Notes: generated by a model from the sequence alone, not told the origin. DNA of 41,791 bases from Candidatus Bathyarchaeota archaeon (GCA_003165195.1 PLSP01000114.1:1-41791), one strand, 5' to 3'; shown: positions 14,639 through 22,850, counted from the stretch's first letter. Numbers and translations are program-made.

Positions 14639-15101
14639 TCATTGTTGTCCGCCAAACCGTTTCCTATAAACTTCGTAGTCAGGCAATATACGCTGGTAAT
14701 CCTGGCTCATTAGCGGCGAGGAAATAATGAAGTCAGCTGAGGTTCGGTTGCAGGCAATGGGAATATTCCATAACGCTGCGACTCTTAGGAGCGATTTAAC
14801 ATCTGGGTCATAGGGTAGTGGGCAGAGAGGGGTCCCAGAAAAATATTAGGAAGACTATTTCTCCGTCAGCAATACGTGCCCCGATTTTTAAGTCGCCGCC
14901 TAAGGGACCGCTTTCGAGGCAGCGGATTTTTAGACCTAATTCTTTTTCCATGATTTTGCCTGTGGTTCCGGTCGCGTAAAGTTCATGCTGACGTAGCGTG
15001 TCAACGTTGTATTTTGCCCATTCCAGCATGTCGTCCTTTTTGTTGTCGTGAGCGATGAGTGCTATTCTTTTTTTGTACCTTAGCACAGATATTTTCGGCA
15101 T
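14639..15101 (-). pseudogene. mgsA: Methylglyoxal synthase with a one-base frameshift
   Basis: Converts dihydroxyacetone phosphate to methylglyoxal and phosphate. The first 92 residues match the family closely: LIAHDNKKDD, ELYATGTTGK, SGPLGGD and FFWDP. The frame then ends at FFWDPSLPTTL. Removing one C from the CCCC run near 14818-14830 restores an uninterrupted frame reading DPLCPLPYDPDVKSLLRVAA, then NIPIACNRTSADF and ISSPLM, to a TGA at 14639-14641. The repaired protein would be 153 residues, the normal family length. A sequencing or assembly slip is as likely as a real mutation, because both halves are well conserved. LarA nearby could use downstream lactate. Confidence 0.9.
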
Positions 15102-15194
15102 CTTGGTGTTCGCCTGTTTTAGGTGAGCATTGGTTGATTGTTTTTAATTGTATCGCTGTTGTACAGTTGGGTTGAGATTGGGTTTGAGAATAAA

Positions 15195-15203
15195 TCTTTA
15201 TTT
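15195..15203 (+). promoter_or_regulatory. TATA-box for the membrane protein gene at 15227
   Basis: CTTTATTTA is centred about 28 bases upstream of the ATG at 15227. At archaeal spacing this would place the transcription start at or just before the start codon, consistent with a leaderless message. There is no Shine-Dalgarno sequence before that ATG, which agrees with this. Confidence 0.5.
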
Positions 15204-15226
15204 ATGCAGCAGTACGACTTCATATA

Positions 15227-15871
15227 ATGGGAGAGACCATAGTGGGGTCACTGAAAAGCATAGCCCAAGGCTATCTAGCAGCAACAGCGCTCATTATGAG
15301 CCTAAACATAGCTTCGCTTATGAAAAGCGGTGACACATGGCTAGCCCTTCTGTACCTGCTAATTTCACTTATCCCCGCTGGCAGCCTGATATATCTGAAG
15401 TTTGCAAATAAAAACAGCACAGCCCACCCGCTACCGGACGAGAAATGGAGGAACCTGCTTTTTTCATTTCAAGGCGTCGCCCTGGCCTTCTGGACCTTCG
15501 ATTTAACGACTACATTCTATGCCATAAATGTAACGGGCTTGGCAGTTGAGTTAAACCCGCTCGGCTGGCCTCTAGGAATCCTTGGTGCACTTGCATATTA
15601 TGGCCCAACAATAATTGGCTCTTATATGCTTCTTTTCAAAATTAAAGACCGAATTGCATTCTACGCTGCTATACCCCTGACACTGGTAACGCTTGGCATG
15701 AGTGCGCAGAACCTGATGGCTGGAAACCAAAACTTTCAAGTGTTCGTTGATACAACCGCCCTTGCGACAGGTGTGCGCTATTCACTTCTGGCGCTAATTG
15801 CCGTCGTCGGCTTGACAATTCCATTTGCCTTGAAAAAAGTGAATACGCAGCCTAAAGCCGTTTTGTCATGA
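15227..15871 (+). CDS. Multi-pass membrane protein of unknown function
   Basis: A 214-residue protein with about five or six hydrophobic segments: about 13-33, 38-57, 78-100, 113-140, 146-165 and 185-205. Between segments two and three is a short polar loop (FANKNSTAHPLPDEKWRN). The third segment region contains an acidic residue and several Thr (FDLTTTFYAINVTG). I do not recognise a transporter or enzyme motif. It ends with a basic tail (FALKKVNTQPK), and the 3' end overlaps the convergent acetyltransferase gene by 20 bases. Confidence 0.7.
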   Translation: MGETIVGSLKSIAQGYLAATALIMSLNIASLMKSGDTWLALLYLLISLIPAGSLIYLKFANKNSTAHPLPDEKWRNLLFSFQGVALAFWTFDLTTTFYAINVTGLAVELNPLGWPLGILGALAYYGPTIIGSYMLLFKIKDRIAFYAAIPLTLVTLGMSAQNLMAGNQNFQVFVDTTALATGVRYSLLALIAVVGLTIPFALKKVNTQPKAVLS

Positions 15872-16331
15872 CATAAGCGTCTTCGCCATCTGAGTAGTAA
15901 CCGTTTATGGTTCGAGTATTTTCAAAGCCCAGCTTCTTGTAGAGCGATATAGCTGTGTCGTTTGTTACTCTGACTTCAAGGAAGCATTGTTTTGCTTTGT
16001 AGTACTGCATGCCCTCAACTGCACGGTTGATAAGCGCAAACGAGATGCCTCGGCGTCTATACTGGGGCATAACCGCTATGGATACGACGTGCCCTTTCTT
16101 GATTAAGCCTCCAAAACCGTAATTTGACAAGCCGACCTCTATACGACACATGATATAGCCCGCTATTTCCCCCCCGTTTTCCTCGGCCACTACGAAGGTT
16201 TCTGGAAAACGTTGATGCAAATCCATGAAGAAGAAATCTGAATAATTCTCAGGCAAACAGACCCGGTTTATCTGCATGACGCCTTGTAAGTCGTCTGGGA
16301 TGAACTTTCGAAGCTTGAAAGTTTGCTGCAT
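15852..16331 (-). CDS. N-terminal protein acetyltransferase, Ard1/RimI type
   Basis: A GNAT-fold enzyme of 159 residues that transfers acetyl from acetyl-CoA to protein N-termini. It has the archaeal Ard1 features INRVCLPENYSDFFF near the N-terminus, KKGHVVSIAVMPQYRRRGI (the acetyl-CoA-binding Q/RxxGxG-like loop, about residues 83-102), LEVRVTNDTAISLYKKLGF and GYYSDGEDAYVM at the end. These match the Sulfolobus Ard1 pattern, which has broad N-terminal specificity. The start is an ATG at 16331. It overlaps the convergent membrane protein gene. RimI (ribosomal S18) specificity cannot be separated by sequence alone. Confidence 0.88.
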   Translation of the reverse strand: MQQTFKLRKFIPDDLQGVMQINRVCLPENYSDFFFMDLHQRFPETFVVAEENGGEIAGYIMCRIEVGLSNYGFGGLIKKGHVVSIAVMPQYRRRGISFALINRAVEGMQYYKAKQCFLEVRVTNDTAISLYKKLGFENTRTINGYYSDGEDAYVMTKRL

Positions 16332-16406
16332 TATTCCGCCTTCTTAAAGGAGATTCCACAGATTAAACTTAAAGGTTACGCTAAATGAATCTTTGACGGC
16401 GAGTGG

Positions 16407-17696
16407 TTAAGTCTTTGTTTCTTCAGGAGCGACAAAAACAGGCATTGTGTAGCTTCCTTGTGGCATCGCCCAAACTCTTGACGCTGACCCAGCAATCTTG
16501 AGTGCTTCTGCGAAGGCGTCGTTGACTGCGCGAGCCGTTTTGAGCTTAAAGATGCTGGTTGCGTAATAGTCAGGCAATGAGGAAACAAGTATGATTTGGT
16601 GATTCTGGAGGGCTTTTAAAAGGTAATATGCTTTGTGACCGCCCATGACGAAGTTGCGTTTAATCTCTCGTTCCACGTTCTTGATGTCGCCAAATCGGGT
16701 CATCCATTCGTAGAAAACCAAGTTGCCATGCCCCTCAGGACACTCAGCAACAAGGATGATTACGCCGCCCCGTTTAACAGCATCCAACGCGTTGTCCAAC
16801 GCCTTGTAAGCTTGGTAAAGATTGAGGTCTGCTGGGTCCCCGCCAGCGCTGACTACTACAATGTCTGCCCTGCGGTCAATGGTGACACGGTACAATTCAT
16901 CAACCAATTTTACAGCTTCAAGCCACGCCTGCTCTAAATCGCCCGCAAAAGCCTTTACAACGTCGCCTTTTTTGTTCTCAACTAGGTTAACTATAAAATC
17001 AACCTTTGCCAGCCTAGCTGCCTCAACCATGTCTTGGTGTAATGGGTTACCTTCTAAAACTCCGGTTCGGGCGTTGGCGTGCAGAAGCAACGCGTGGTTT
17101 TGCTTGATGGTTTCTTCACCGCATACAGCGGGCAATACACTTTTTCTTCCACCGCCGTAGCCTGCATAATAATGGAAGCCTACATCGCCCAGAAGCACGC
17201 GCACATCTGCTTCAGCGAAAATGCGATTTAAAAGAATTTTATTTCCACATGATTTAGTAGTCCCTGCGTTCACCAAATCTTGGGCTCGGCAGTCATGACT
17301 GACGGTTTTTACACGCCTGAACGATTCAGCGCCAACTAAGACGGCGGCTTCTTCAGGTTTAACCGCGCGGTGGGTGCCACAGCCGAAAATAACCGTGATG
17401 TTCTCGTCTTTTACGCCTGCCAGGTTAAGCTCGGCAAGCACAGGCAGCAGCATGGTTTCGCTTGGTGATCTGCGTGTGTGGTCGTCTACGACTATGGCGA
17501 CTTTGCTCTCAGCTTTGGCTATTTCGCTTAGGCGTTTGGAGCCGACGGGGATGGGGTTTTTTAGGGCACGTTCAACCTCAGCCTTCGGATCTGCAGCAGC
17601 CGGGCGGTCAACGGGATCTATTGCGCCCAGCAGGTTACGGGCTGGAACTCGAACGCAGACGTCGGTTTTTCCGTAAGGAAGCCAAACATCAACCAT
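16407..17696 (-). CDS. larA: Nickel-dependent lactate racemase family protein (LarA)
   Basis: A 429-residue LarA-type racemase; characterised members interconvert lactate or related 2-hydroxyacids with a nickel-pincer nucleotide cofactor. Visible are DDHTRRSP near residue 72, FGCGTHR near 107, and FHYYAGYGGGRKSVLP near 172-187, whose Lys corresponds to the pincer-bearing lysine. NHALLLHAN follows. The histidine ligands are therefore present. The cofactor-making genes larB, larC and larE are not in the window. Substrate could be another 2-hydroxyacid, since the family is diverse. The ATG start at 17696 has no obvious ribosome-binding site. Confidence 0.88.
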   Translation of the reverse strand: MVDVWLPYGKTDVCVRVPARNLLGAIDPVDRPAAADPKAEVERALKNPIPVGSKRLSEIAKAESKVAIVVDDHTRRSPSETMLLPVLAELNLAGVKDENITVIFGCGTHRAVKPEEAAVLVGAESFRRVKTVSHDCRAQDLVNAGTTKSCGNKILLNRIFAEADVRVLLGDVGFHYYAGYGGGRKSVLPAVCGEETIKQNHALLLHANARTGVLEGNPLHQDMVEAARLAKVDFIVNLVENKKGDVVKAFAGDLEQAWLEAVKLVDELYRVTIDRRADIVVVSAGGDPADLNLYQAYKALDNALDAVKRGGVIILVAECPEGHGNLVFYEWMTRFGDIKNVEREIKRNFVMGGHKAYYLLKALQNHQIILVSSLPDYYATSIFKLKTARAVNDAFAEALKIAGSASRVWAMPQGSYTMPVFVAPEETKT

Positions 17697-18106
17697 GACA
17701 TGTCACGTTGAAATGTACTCATCGCAAGAGTCTATTAAGCCTTATCAAAACAGGCACCAAAATAATAGAAGGATGAACTACTTAACAGAAGGGAACGTGC
17801 AAATTGTACCTGCGCTAACAAAAAGTTAGAGACCAAAGCAAAAGCATTCAAAAGCACAGTTGCATGGACCTAGAATTCTTAGCGATATTATAGTTTGAGA
17901 AAAAGAGCCAAAAATCAGACCCCTCCCCTAGGTGAAACACTCAGTTTTGGGTTGCCATTTAAGTTTAGCGTTTGAATCGTTCGCAAGTTGAAACGGAAAA
18001 AGACATAGAAAGACACAAAAAGACAGAAAAGACGAAAAAAGGTGTTGCATTAACGTACGTAACAATCAAGTGAAAACGAAAATGGAAAATAAGTATAAGG
18101 GTTTGG
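17697..18106. other. Intergenic stretch of about 410 bases
   Basis: This separates larA from the 3' end of the L10 gene, both read on the minus strand. It contains no convincing gene, and in particular no L12 (P1) gene, which usually follows L10 in archaea. An 18-codon frame starting near 17774 (AGAAGG then ATG) is too short to support. A short run of AGACA units lies at 18000-18036. Nothing else stands out. Confidence 0.5.
18000..18036. repeat. Short AGACA-type repeat, about four units at roughly 10-base spacing
   Basis: AAGACATAGA, AAGACACAAA, AAGACAGAAA and AAGACGAAAA follow each other, with AGAC recurring at 18001, 18011, 18021 and 18030. It lies about 70 bases downstream of the L10 stop codon. 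It could be simple low-complexity DNA. The near 10-base period resembles, weakly, the phasing in the 172-bp repeat. Confidence 0.5.
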
Positions 18107-18973
18107 TTAGGCTGCTTTGGGTGTGGCTTTGTCGACTGCGCCGCTTAGGCTGGTCATTTCTGCGTTTGCTTTGCGGATGAGTTCTCCGATGGTGTCTTTG
18201 GTCGGTATAGCTGCGCTAACGGCTAAAGCCACAGCTTTCTGATGTGCGTTCTGCAGTAGTGGTTTGATTGTGTCTTTGGATGCATAGTTGATGCCTAATG
18301 CAAGTGCAAAGGCTTCCTGATGGCTGACTTCAACGCTTCTTCGTGTTGCGTCAACGTCAACTTTGAGTTGTTCGCCCACAATCATGAGACCATTGTCGTA
18401 AACTGCACGCATAGAGATGCCCAGTTCCACGGCTTTAATGTTGAGTTTTGAGAGAACACCAGCTAGGCGCTCGTTAATTTCTTCGCCTCTGCGCACAACC
18501 AACGTGTCTTTGCTTACCCAGACGCTGCCTGACTCGATTCTTGTCGGTAATCCTACACCGTTAAGTTGACTGATTATTGGACCTGGAGGTTGACCTGTGT
18601 TGCCTGCTGGAACAACCACATCAAAAGCCGCCGTGTCGCCTGCTTTAGCAGTGGTCTTGACTTTACCCCGCTCAAGCAGCAATGCAAGTTTAAACGGGTT
18701 AAGATCAGTGAATAGATAAACGTTTGATCCTTCCAAGTATTCTTCAAGCTTTTTCAGGTCTTTCTGCTTTAGCTCTTCAATAGCTATTCGCATAAGTGTA
18801 TTCTTTAGGACGCGGAGGTATACTTTGCCAGACATGGTTTTCTTGAGTTCTTGAAGTTGGGAGGCGCGAACCTTCTGCAGGCTGCATATACCCACTGACT
18901 TGTGTTCTTTTAGTATTTCTTTTATGGCTTCAACTTCGCTTGACTTTTCCTCTAGTACCTGTTGGGACGGCAT
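18107..18973 (-). CDS. rpl10: Ribosomal protein L10 (P0), lacking the acidic C-terminal tail
   Basis: Binds 23S rRNA with L11 and carries the L12 dimers of the ribosomal stalk. The 288-residue protein has the conserved N-terminal RNA-binding domain (KNTLMRIAIEEL) and the insertion domain with PAGNTGQPPGPIISQLN. Stalk-binding helices follow (QEAFALALGINYASKDTIKP and later). It then ends with SLSGAVDKATPKAA. The Ala/Glu-rich hinge and the terminal GLGALFG-like factor-binding tail of other archaeal P0 proteins are absent. It is the last gene of the L11-L1-L10 group, and no L12 gene follows. Confidence 0.93.
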   Translation of the reverse strand: MPSQQVLEEKSSEVEAIKEILKEHKSVGICSLQKVRASQLQELKKTMSGKVYLRVLKNTLMRIAIEELKQKDLKKLEEYLEGSNVYLFTDLNPFKLALLLERGKVKTTAKAGDTAAFDVVVPAGNTGQPPGPIISQLNGVGLPTRIESGSVWVSKDTLVVRRGEEINERLAGVLSKLNIKAVELGISMRAVYDNGLMIVGEQLKVDVDATRRSVEVSHQEAFALALGINYASKDTIKPLLQNAHQKAVALAVSAAIPTKDTIGELIRKANAEMTSLSGAVDKATPKAA

Positions 18974-18988
18974 AATTTCTCTTCTCTG

Positions 18989-19639
18989 TTATGGTTTAAT
19001 TTTTACTGGCTCACCCATAGATGTCTTGATGAAAGCATACTTTACGTTTTTCAGACCGCGTTTAAGTTTTCCATCTAAAACACGGAGAACGGTCATGGTG
19101 TTGTCAACGAGGTCTTCATCTTTCATCTGTACAGAGCCTACTGAAACTTGAATGATCGGCTGGTTACGCATTCTAACAACTACGGTCTTACGGTGCTTAT
19201 TTATTATGGAAACAATGTCAGCGGTAGGCGGAACTGGAACAGGCATTTTTCCTCTTGGACCTAAAACTGGACCGAGAATTCTGCCTACAAGCGGCATTAA
19301 CGGAGCTTCAGATATGAAGACATCATAGCTTTCCGCTAGCTTCCGCAGCTCTTTCTTTTTGCCGTTTAACGCGTCCAAGTCGGCACGTTCGATAACGTAG
19401 TCAGCATTTGCGTTTTTTGCTTTCATCGCAAATTCACCAGAAGCGATAACACAGACTTTGTTGGGTTTGCCAGTGACGTGTGGAAGCTCAACGACCTCTT
19501 GGATTTTGCCTTCTGGCGACTTCATGTCGATTTCCATAATATCTAAGATCAAATCTACAGTCTGGTTGAATTTTTTGTCTCCAGACTTAATCTTTGCCTG
19601 TTTAACTGCTTCTGAAATTGTCTTATTGTCTAGGGGCAT
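18989..19639 (-). CDS. rpl1: Ribosomal protein L1
   Basis: Forms the mobile L1 stalk of the large subunit and, in many archaea, represses its own operon by binding its mRNA. The chosen ATG at 19639 (MPLDNKTISEAVKQ) is preceded by GAGG eight bases upstream; a TTG six codons earlier is also open but has a poorer site. The 216-residue product has the LPRGK-like region around residues 30-55 and the conserved GRILGPVLGPRGKMPVPVPP segment. It lies between L11 (58 bases upstream) and L10 (15 bases downstream), the normal archaeal order. Confidence 0.95.
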   Translation of the reverse strand: MPLDNKTISEAVKQAKIKSGDKKFNQTVDLILDIMEIDMKSPEGKIQEVVELPHVTGKPNKVCVIASGEFAMKAKNANADYVIERADLDALNGKKKELRKLAESYDVFISEAPLMPLVGRILGPVLGPRGKMPVPVPPTADIVSIINKHRKTVVVRMRNQPIIQVSVGSVQMKDEDLVDNTMTVLRVLDGKLKRGLKNVKYAFIKTSMGEPVKIKP

Positions 19640-19697
19640 TTTTAAGCCTCGTGCCAATGAGGGATAAGAGACCCATTATAAAAATATTCGCTTAGCA

Positions 19698-20186
19698 TTA
19701 TTCGCTACCAAACAGGCTTTCGTATGTGCCAGCGTCGATGTCTTTTTGTACTTCACGGGGGTCTTTGCCTTCAACGGTGACTCCTAAGCTAACGCAGGTT
19801 CCCAGCATCTCCTTTGTTGCCTTCTTCAGTGTTGGTGATAAAAGTTGAGACTGTTTAATTTTGGCGATTCGCACCATCTGTTCCATAGACAAATTGCCTA
19901 CTTTAACAGTGTTAGGTGTACCCGAACCTTTCTCAACCTTAAGTTCAGCAACAATCAGCGCTGAAGCTGTTGGGGTTCCGACGTTAACTTCAAAGGATTT
20001 ATCTTCCGTCTCTACAATGATTTTTACTGGAACTCTCATTCCAGCGTAGTCTTTGGTTAGCTCGTTAATTTTGTTGACAATGGCCATTATGTTAACGCCT
20101 AACGGACCAAGAGCAGGACCTAAAGGTGGACCCGCGTTGGCTTGTCCTCCACTTACGAGCATTTCTACAGTTTTTTTCTCGCTCAT
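19698..20186 (-). CDS. rpl11: Ribosomal protein L11
   Basis: Part of the GTPase-associated centre of the large subunit. The 162-residue protein carries the family signature near its N-terminus: VSGGQANAGPPLGPALGPLG, then VNIMAIVNKINE. The C-terminal rRNA-binding domain contains VRIAKIKQSQL and GTCVSLGVTVEGKDP. The ATG start is preceded by a short gap of 16 bases after spt5, so the two are almost certainly co-transcribed. No anomaly is seen. Confidence 0.97.
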   Translation of the reverse strand: MSEKKTVEMLVSGGQANAGPPLGPALGPLGVNIMAIVNKINELTKDYAGMRVPVKIIVETEDKSFEVNVGTPTASALIVAELKVEKGSGTPNTVKVGNLSMEQMVRIAKIKQSQLLSPTLKKATKEMLGTCVSLGVTVEGKDPREVQKDIDAGTYESLFGSE

Positions 20187-20202
20187 TTGTTTTCACCTAT
20201 TA

Positions 20203-20673
20203 TTATTTTGCTTTTTCCACTAGTTTCACATAATCTGAGTGTACTGTGATTGGCAAAGTGAACGTTGCCTCTAACAGTTCGAGGGTAACTTCGCCTTTTG
20301 ATTTGTCAAGTCTTGTAATTTTAGCGCGCATACCTTTGAACGGTCCGCCGGTAATTTCCACGACATCGTCTTCGTTGAGATCTTCCATGACTGGTTTACG
20401 CACTATGTAACGTTCGACTTCATTAAAGCTTACCAAGCCCGGTATTCTGGAGCGTACGTGCCTCAGCCCTGATATGGCTTCTTCAACCAGGTGTGGTCCG
20501 TCAGCTTCAACAAACACGTATCCTTTAAGGGTGTCTGGCACAAGAAGAGCTTTAATTGGTATATGGTTCATTTCAACTTTTGATGCAATCAATCGGGCAA
20601 CGTTTCGTTCCTGCCCAGTTGTTGTTTTAACAACGAAAATCTTTACTTGATTTTGCTCTTCTTTCTTTTCCAT
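20203..20673 (-). CDS. spt5: Transcription elongation factor Spt5 (NusG homologue)
   Basis: Binds the RNA polymerase clamp with Spt4 and promotes elongation. The 156-residue protein has the NGN domain (KIFVVKTTTGQERNVARL through RHVRSRIPG, about residues 10-85) followed by one KOW domain (DDVVEITGGPFKGMRAKITRLD, about 98-120). Length is normal for archaeal Spt5. It lies 20 bases after secE and directly before L11, an arrangement shared by many archaea. The ATG start at 20673 seems right, although the first residues are Glu/Lys/Gln-rich and not conserved. Confidence 0.96.
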   Translation of the reverse strand: MEKKEEQNQVKIFVVKTTTGQERNVARLIASKVEMNHIPIKALLVPDTLKGYVFVEADGPHLVEEAISGLRHVRSRIPGLVSFNEVERYIVRKPVMEDLNEDDVVEITGGPFKGMRAKITRLDKSKGEVTLELLEATFTLPITVHSDYVKLVEKAK

Positions 20674-20692
20674 AAAGTTCAGGTGCCCTTTT

Positions 20693-20884
20693 TTATGAGG
20701 TTGATGTTGATGCTGCGCCGCCAGGGATAGCCCACGATAATAGCTTGATTATGAAGCCGATTAAGCCGACCGCGCCGATGCCGAGCAGGCTGATTTTGAT
20801 TGAGAGCCAAACCTCTTCGCGTCCGGGTTTTACAGCTAGCTTTAATGTTCTAGCAGCTTGTTGAAGCCAAGATTTTATTCCCAT
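20693..20884 (-). CDS. secE: Preprotein translocase subunit SecE/Sec61 gamma
   Basis: Single-span subunit of the SecYEG/Sec61 protein-conducting channel. From the ATG at 20884 the product is about 63 residues. It has an amphipathic helix (SWLQQAARTLKLAVKPGREEV) containing the family's KPGREEVW segment, one transmembrane helix (about residues 28-53) and a short Ala/Ser/Thr tail. An in-frame ATG eight codons upstream (20908) is possible but adds unconserved residues. A TTTTTAAAC TATA-like element at about 20941-20949 would start transcription near 20915. It is the first gene of the secE-spt5-L11-L1-L10 operon. Confidence 0.9.
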   Translation of the reverse strand: MGIKSWLQQAARTLKLAVKPGREEVWLSIKISLLGIGAVGLIGFIIKLLSWAIPGGAASTSTS

Positions 20885-20989
20885 ACTTATCGCACATCCA
20901 GATTTCATTTATGAATAATAAACATTACTGTAACTTGAGGTTTAAAAACAAGTTCCTCAAAGCTTTTAAATCTTCGCCCCCAAACAAAC

Positions 20990-21814
20990 TTAAACTTTCT
21001 TAAAAGGCAATCCAACATCCTGCAGTACGGACAAAACCTTAGGCTTATCCTGACCTGCGATTCCCTTCCAATCGAGAACCGCCAATTCGACTTTTTCCAA
21101 AGTTCTTTCAAGGCATTGCGACAACATTTCGCCGTCAATATATGTAAGGGCATATTTCGGTATCATGTGCCCGAACACAGCTTCCCCAGCTAAGGCCATA
21201 CGTGTGAAATTCTGATTGTAATGCGTTCCACCTATACCAAGAACAGCCTCAGTGCCAAGCGTCGAAAACTTTTCGATGGCATGCATCGCTGCATGAGCAA
21301 CGGCTTGCGCTGCCCTTGAATCACCCCATTGCAACTCGCTACTTCCCAGTTCAACAAACATAGTCGGCATATTGAGGCTGGGACCATGATGAGTACACTC
21401 GTATGTAACTTCATAGTCGAGGTCAAGGAGCGCCTTGTGTTCTATAAGCGCTTTCAGAGCGTCACGCATGGCTGTAGCAGGTGCAACTGAAACAACCCTG
21501 GGCAACCCGCCAAGTTCGGCTTCCCCGAAGTTTCCAGGGGCATGAACTGATAGTGTTGGCTTGCCGCTGGCGCTACTGTGCCTTGAAATGAAAACAATTA
21601 GTTCGGCGTCTGGAAAGCTTGAGGCTAAATCTTGTGCTTTAACTGACTCCTCGTTTAGAGTTACCAGCGTCGCTTTTTTTCCGCTTATGATTGCATTGTA
21701 GACGGGATTTTGCTGGAAATGGTCGGCTGTTTCATCGAAGGGGTAATGTTTGAGGACTTGTGCTTTGATGGTGACGCTTGCAGCATCCATATTTGACGCG
21801 ACGATGAGAATCAT
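20990..21814 (-). CDS. dtdA: D-aminoacyl-tRNA deacylase, archaeal type
   Basis: Hydrolyses D-amino acids mischarged on tRNA. The 274-residue protein matches the archaeal/plant DtdA (DTD2) family. It has FISRHSSASGKPTLSVHAPGNFG around residues 75-98, the YECTHHGPSLNMPTMFVELGSS segment in the middle and GIGGTHYNQNFT around residue 195. The conserved His and Glu residues thought to form the active site are all present. It is divergent from the carbamoyltransferase gene and lies just upstream of secE on the same strand with its own leader. Confidence 0.93.
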   Translation of the reverse strand: MILIVASNMDAASVTIKAQVLKHYPFDETADHFQQNPVYNAIISGKKATLVTLNEESVKAQDLASSFPDAELIVFISRHSSASGKPTLSVHAPGNFGEAELGGLPRVVSVAPATAMRDALKALIEHKALLDLDYEVTYECTHHGPSLNMPTMFVELGSSELQWGDSRAAQAVAHAAMHAIEKFSTLGTEAVLGIGGTHYNQNFTRMALAGEAVFGHMIPKYALTYIDGEMLSQCLERTLEKVELAVLDWKGIAGQDKPKVLSVLQDVGLPFKKV

Positions 21815-21868
21815 TTCTTGACACTCAAATACTATTGACTCGTTTAGATGAAAAGGGTTTCCATAAAG

Positions 21869-21876
21869 CTTATAAT
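21869..21876 (+). promoter_or_regulatory. TATA-box for the carbamoyltransferase gene
   Basis: CTTATAAT lies about 40 bases upstream of the ATG at 21912, in the gap between the divergent dtdA and carbamoyltransferase genes. A transcription start near 21897-21900 would give a leader of about a dozen bases. Inferred by spacing. Confidence 0.45.
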
Positions 21877-21911
21877 TGCTGGCTCAGTCAGCGTATCTGA
21901 AGGCAATCGAC

Positions 21912-22820
21912 ATGCATCTCATCAACTTCAAAGAATTATCCAGTCAAGACCTCAACTCAATGGTTGATTTAGGCATCGAAATCAAACATAACCCGCAAAA
22001 ATATGCAAAGGCTTTTGCAGGCAAATCAGCGGCTCTAATTTTTCAGAAAACTTCAACGCGGACAAGGGTAGCTTTTGAGGTTGCAGCTACACAACTTGGC
22101 GGCCACGGACTCTACATTGACTGGCGAACTACCAACTTCACACTTGCCGACATAATAGATGAAATCCAGTACTTGTCCCGCAACGTCGATATTATCATGG
22201 CGCGACTACTTTTTGATAGAGATCTAGTCAAAATGGCTAACGCGTCGCGAGTTCCAGTAATCAACGGCTGCGATGAGATGTACCATCCAAGCCAAGCCTT
22301 AGCCGACCTAATCACCATAAAAGAGAAGAAGGGAGCACTGAAGGGCGCTAAACTAGTTTACTTAGGCGTTCACAATAATGTATGCAACTCGCTGATTGAA
22401 GCATGCACTAAAACAGGGGTAAAGTTAACGACGGTTACGCCGATTTTCAATGAGGCTGCAAGGGACGACGAGTTGTTGATTGAGGCGAAGAAAACTGGGC
22501 TTTGGCAATCAACACTTGACGCAAAAAAAGCGGTCGAAGACGCCGACTTCGTTTACACTGATACGTGGATTGACATGGAGTTTTTCACTGATCCCAAGTT
22601 TGCGGCGGAAAAAGACAATCGAATTAAACTTATGATGCCGTACCAAATCAACGATGAACTGCTAAGAATCAGCGACGCCTACATCATGCATGATATGCCT
22701 ATCCACCGTGGCTACGAAATCACCCTCCAAGCTATTGAAAGCCCCAAATCAGTGATTTATGAGCAAGCGGAAAATAGACTGTACGCAGCTAAGGCGATTA
22801 TGTTAAAGCTTTTAACTTAG
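21912..22820 (+). CDS. Ornithine carbamoyltransferase-like enzyme with altered substrate motifs
   Basis: An aspartate/ornithine carbamoyltransferase-family enzyme of 302 residues (ATG at 21912 chosen; the frame is open from 21876). The carbamoyl phosphate site STRTR is at residues 48-52, and HPSQALADL stands where HPCQ is usual. In canonical ornithine enzymes the second substrate is held by DxxxSMG and HCLP. Here these read DTWIDME (about residue 210) and HDMP (about 258). The fold and carbamoyl phosphate chemistry are secure, but ornithine as acceptor is not. No other arginine genes are adjacent. It may belong to a subclade routinely annotated argF. Confidence 0.8.
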   Translation: MHLINFKELSSQDLNSMVDLGIEIKHNPQKYAKAFAGKSAALIFQKTSTRTRVAFEVAATQLGGHGLYIDWRTTNFTLADIIDEIQYLSRNVDIIMARLLFDRDLVKMANASRVPVINGCDEMYHPSQALADLITIKEKKGALKGAKLVYLGVHNNVCNSLIEACTKTGVKLTTVTPIFNEAARDDELLIEAKKTGLWQSTLDAKKAVEDADFVYTDTWIDMEFFTDPKFAAEKDNRIKLMMPYQINDELLRISDAYIMHDMPIHRGYEITLQAIESPKSVIYEQAENRLYAAKAIMLKLLT

Positions 22821-22830
22821 AGATTGGAAA

Positions 22831-22850
22831 AGTTTTATTTGGTTTTTTTT
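22831..22850 (+). terminator. T-rich terminator after the carbamoyltransferase gene
   Basis: GTTTTATTTGG followed by eight T residues begins about 12 bases after the stop codon. Archaeal RNA polymerase terminates at oligo-T runs in the non-template strand, so this is a plausible intrinsic terminator. Confidence 0.5.

Noticed and set aside
14503-14727. 74-codon plus-strand frame
   Set aside because: It is antisense to the well-conserved C-terminal half of methylglyoxal synthase revealed by correcting the frameshift.
14741-14752. GGTTCGGTTGC as a tRNA T-loop
   Set aside because: No acceptor, D or anticodon stem fits around it, and it lies in the coding sequence of methylglyoxal synthase.
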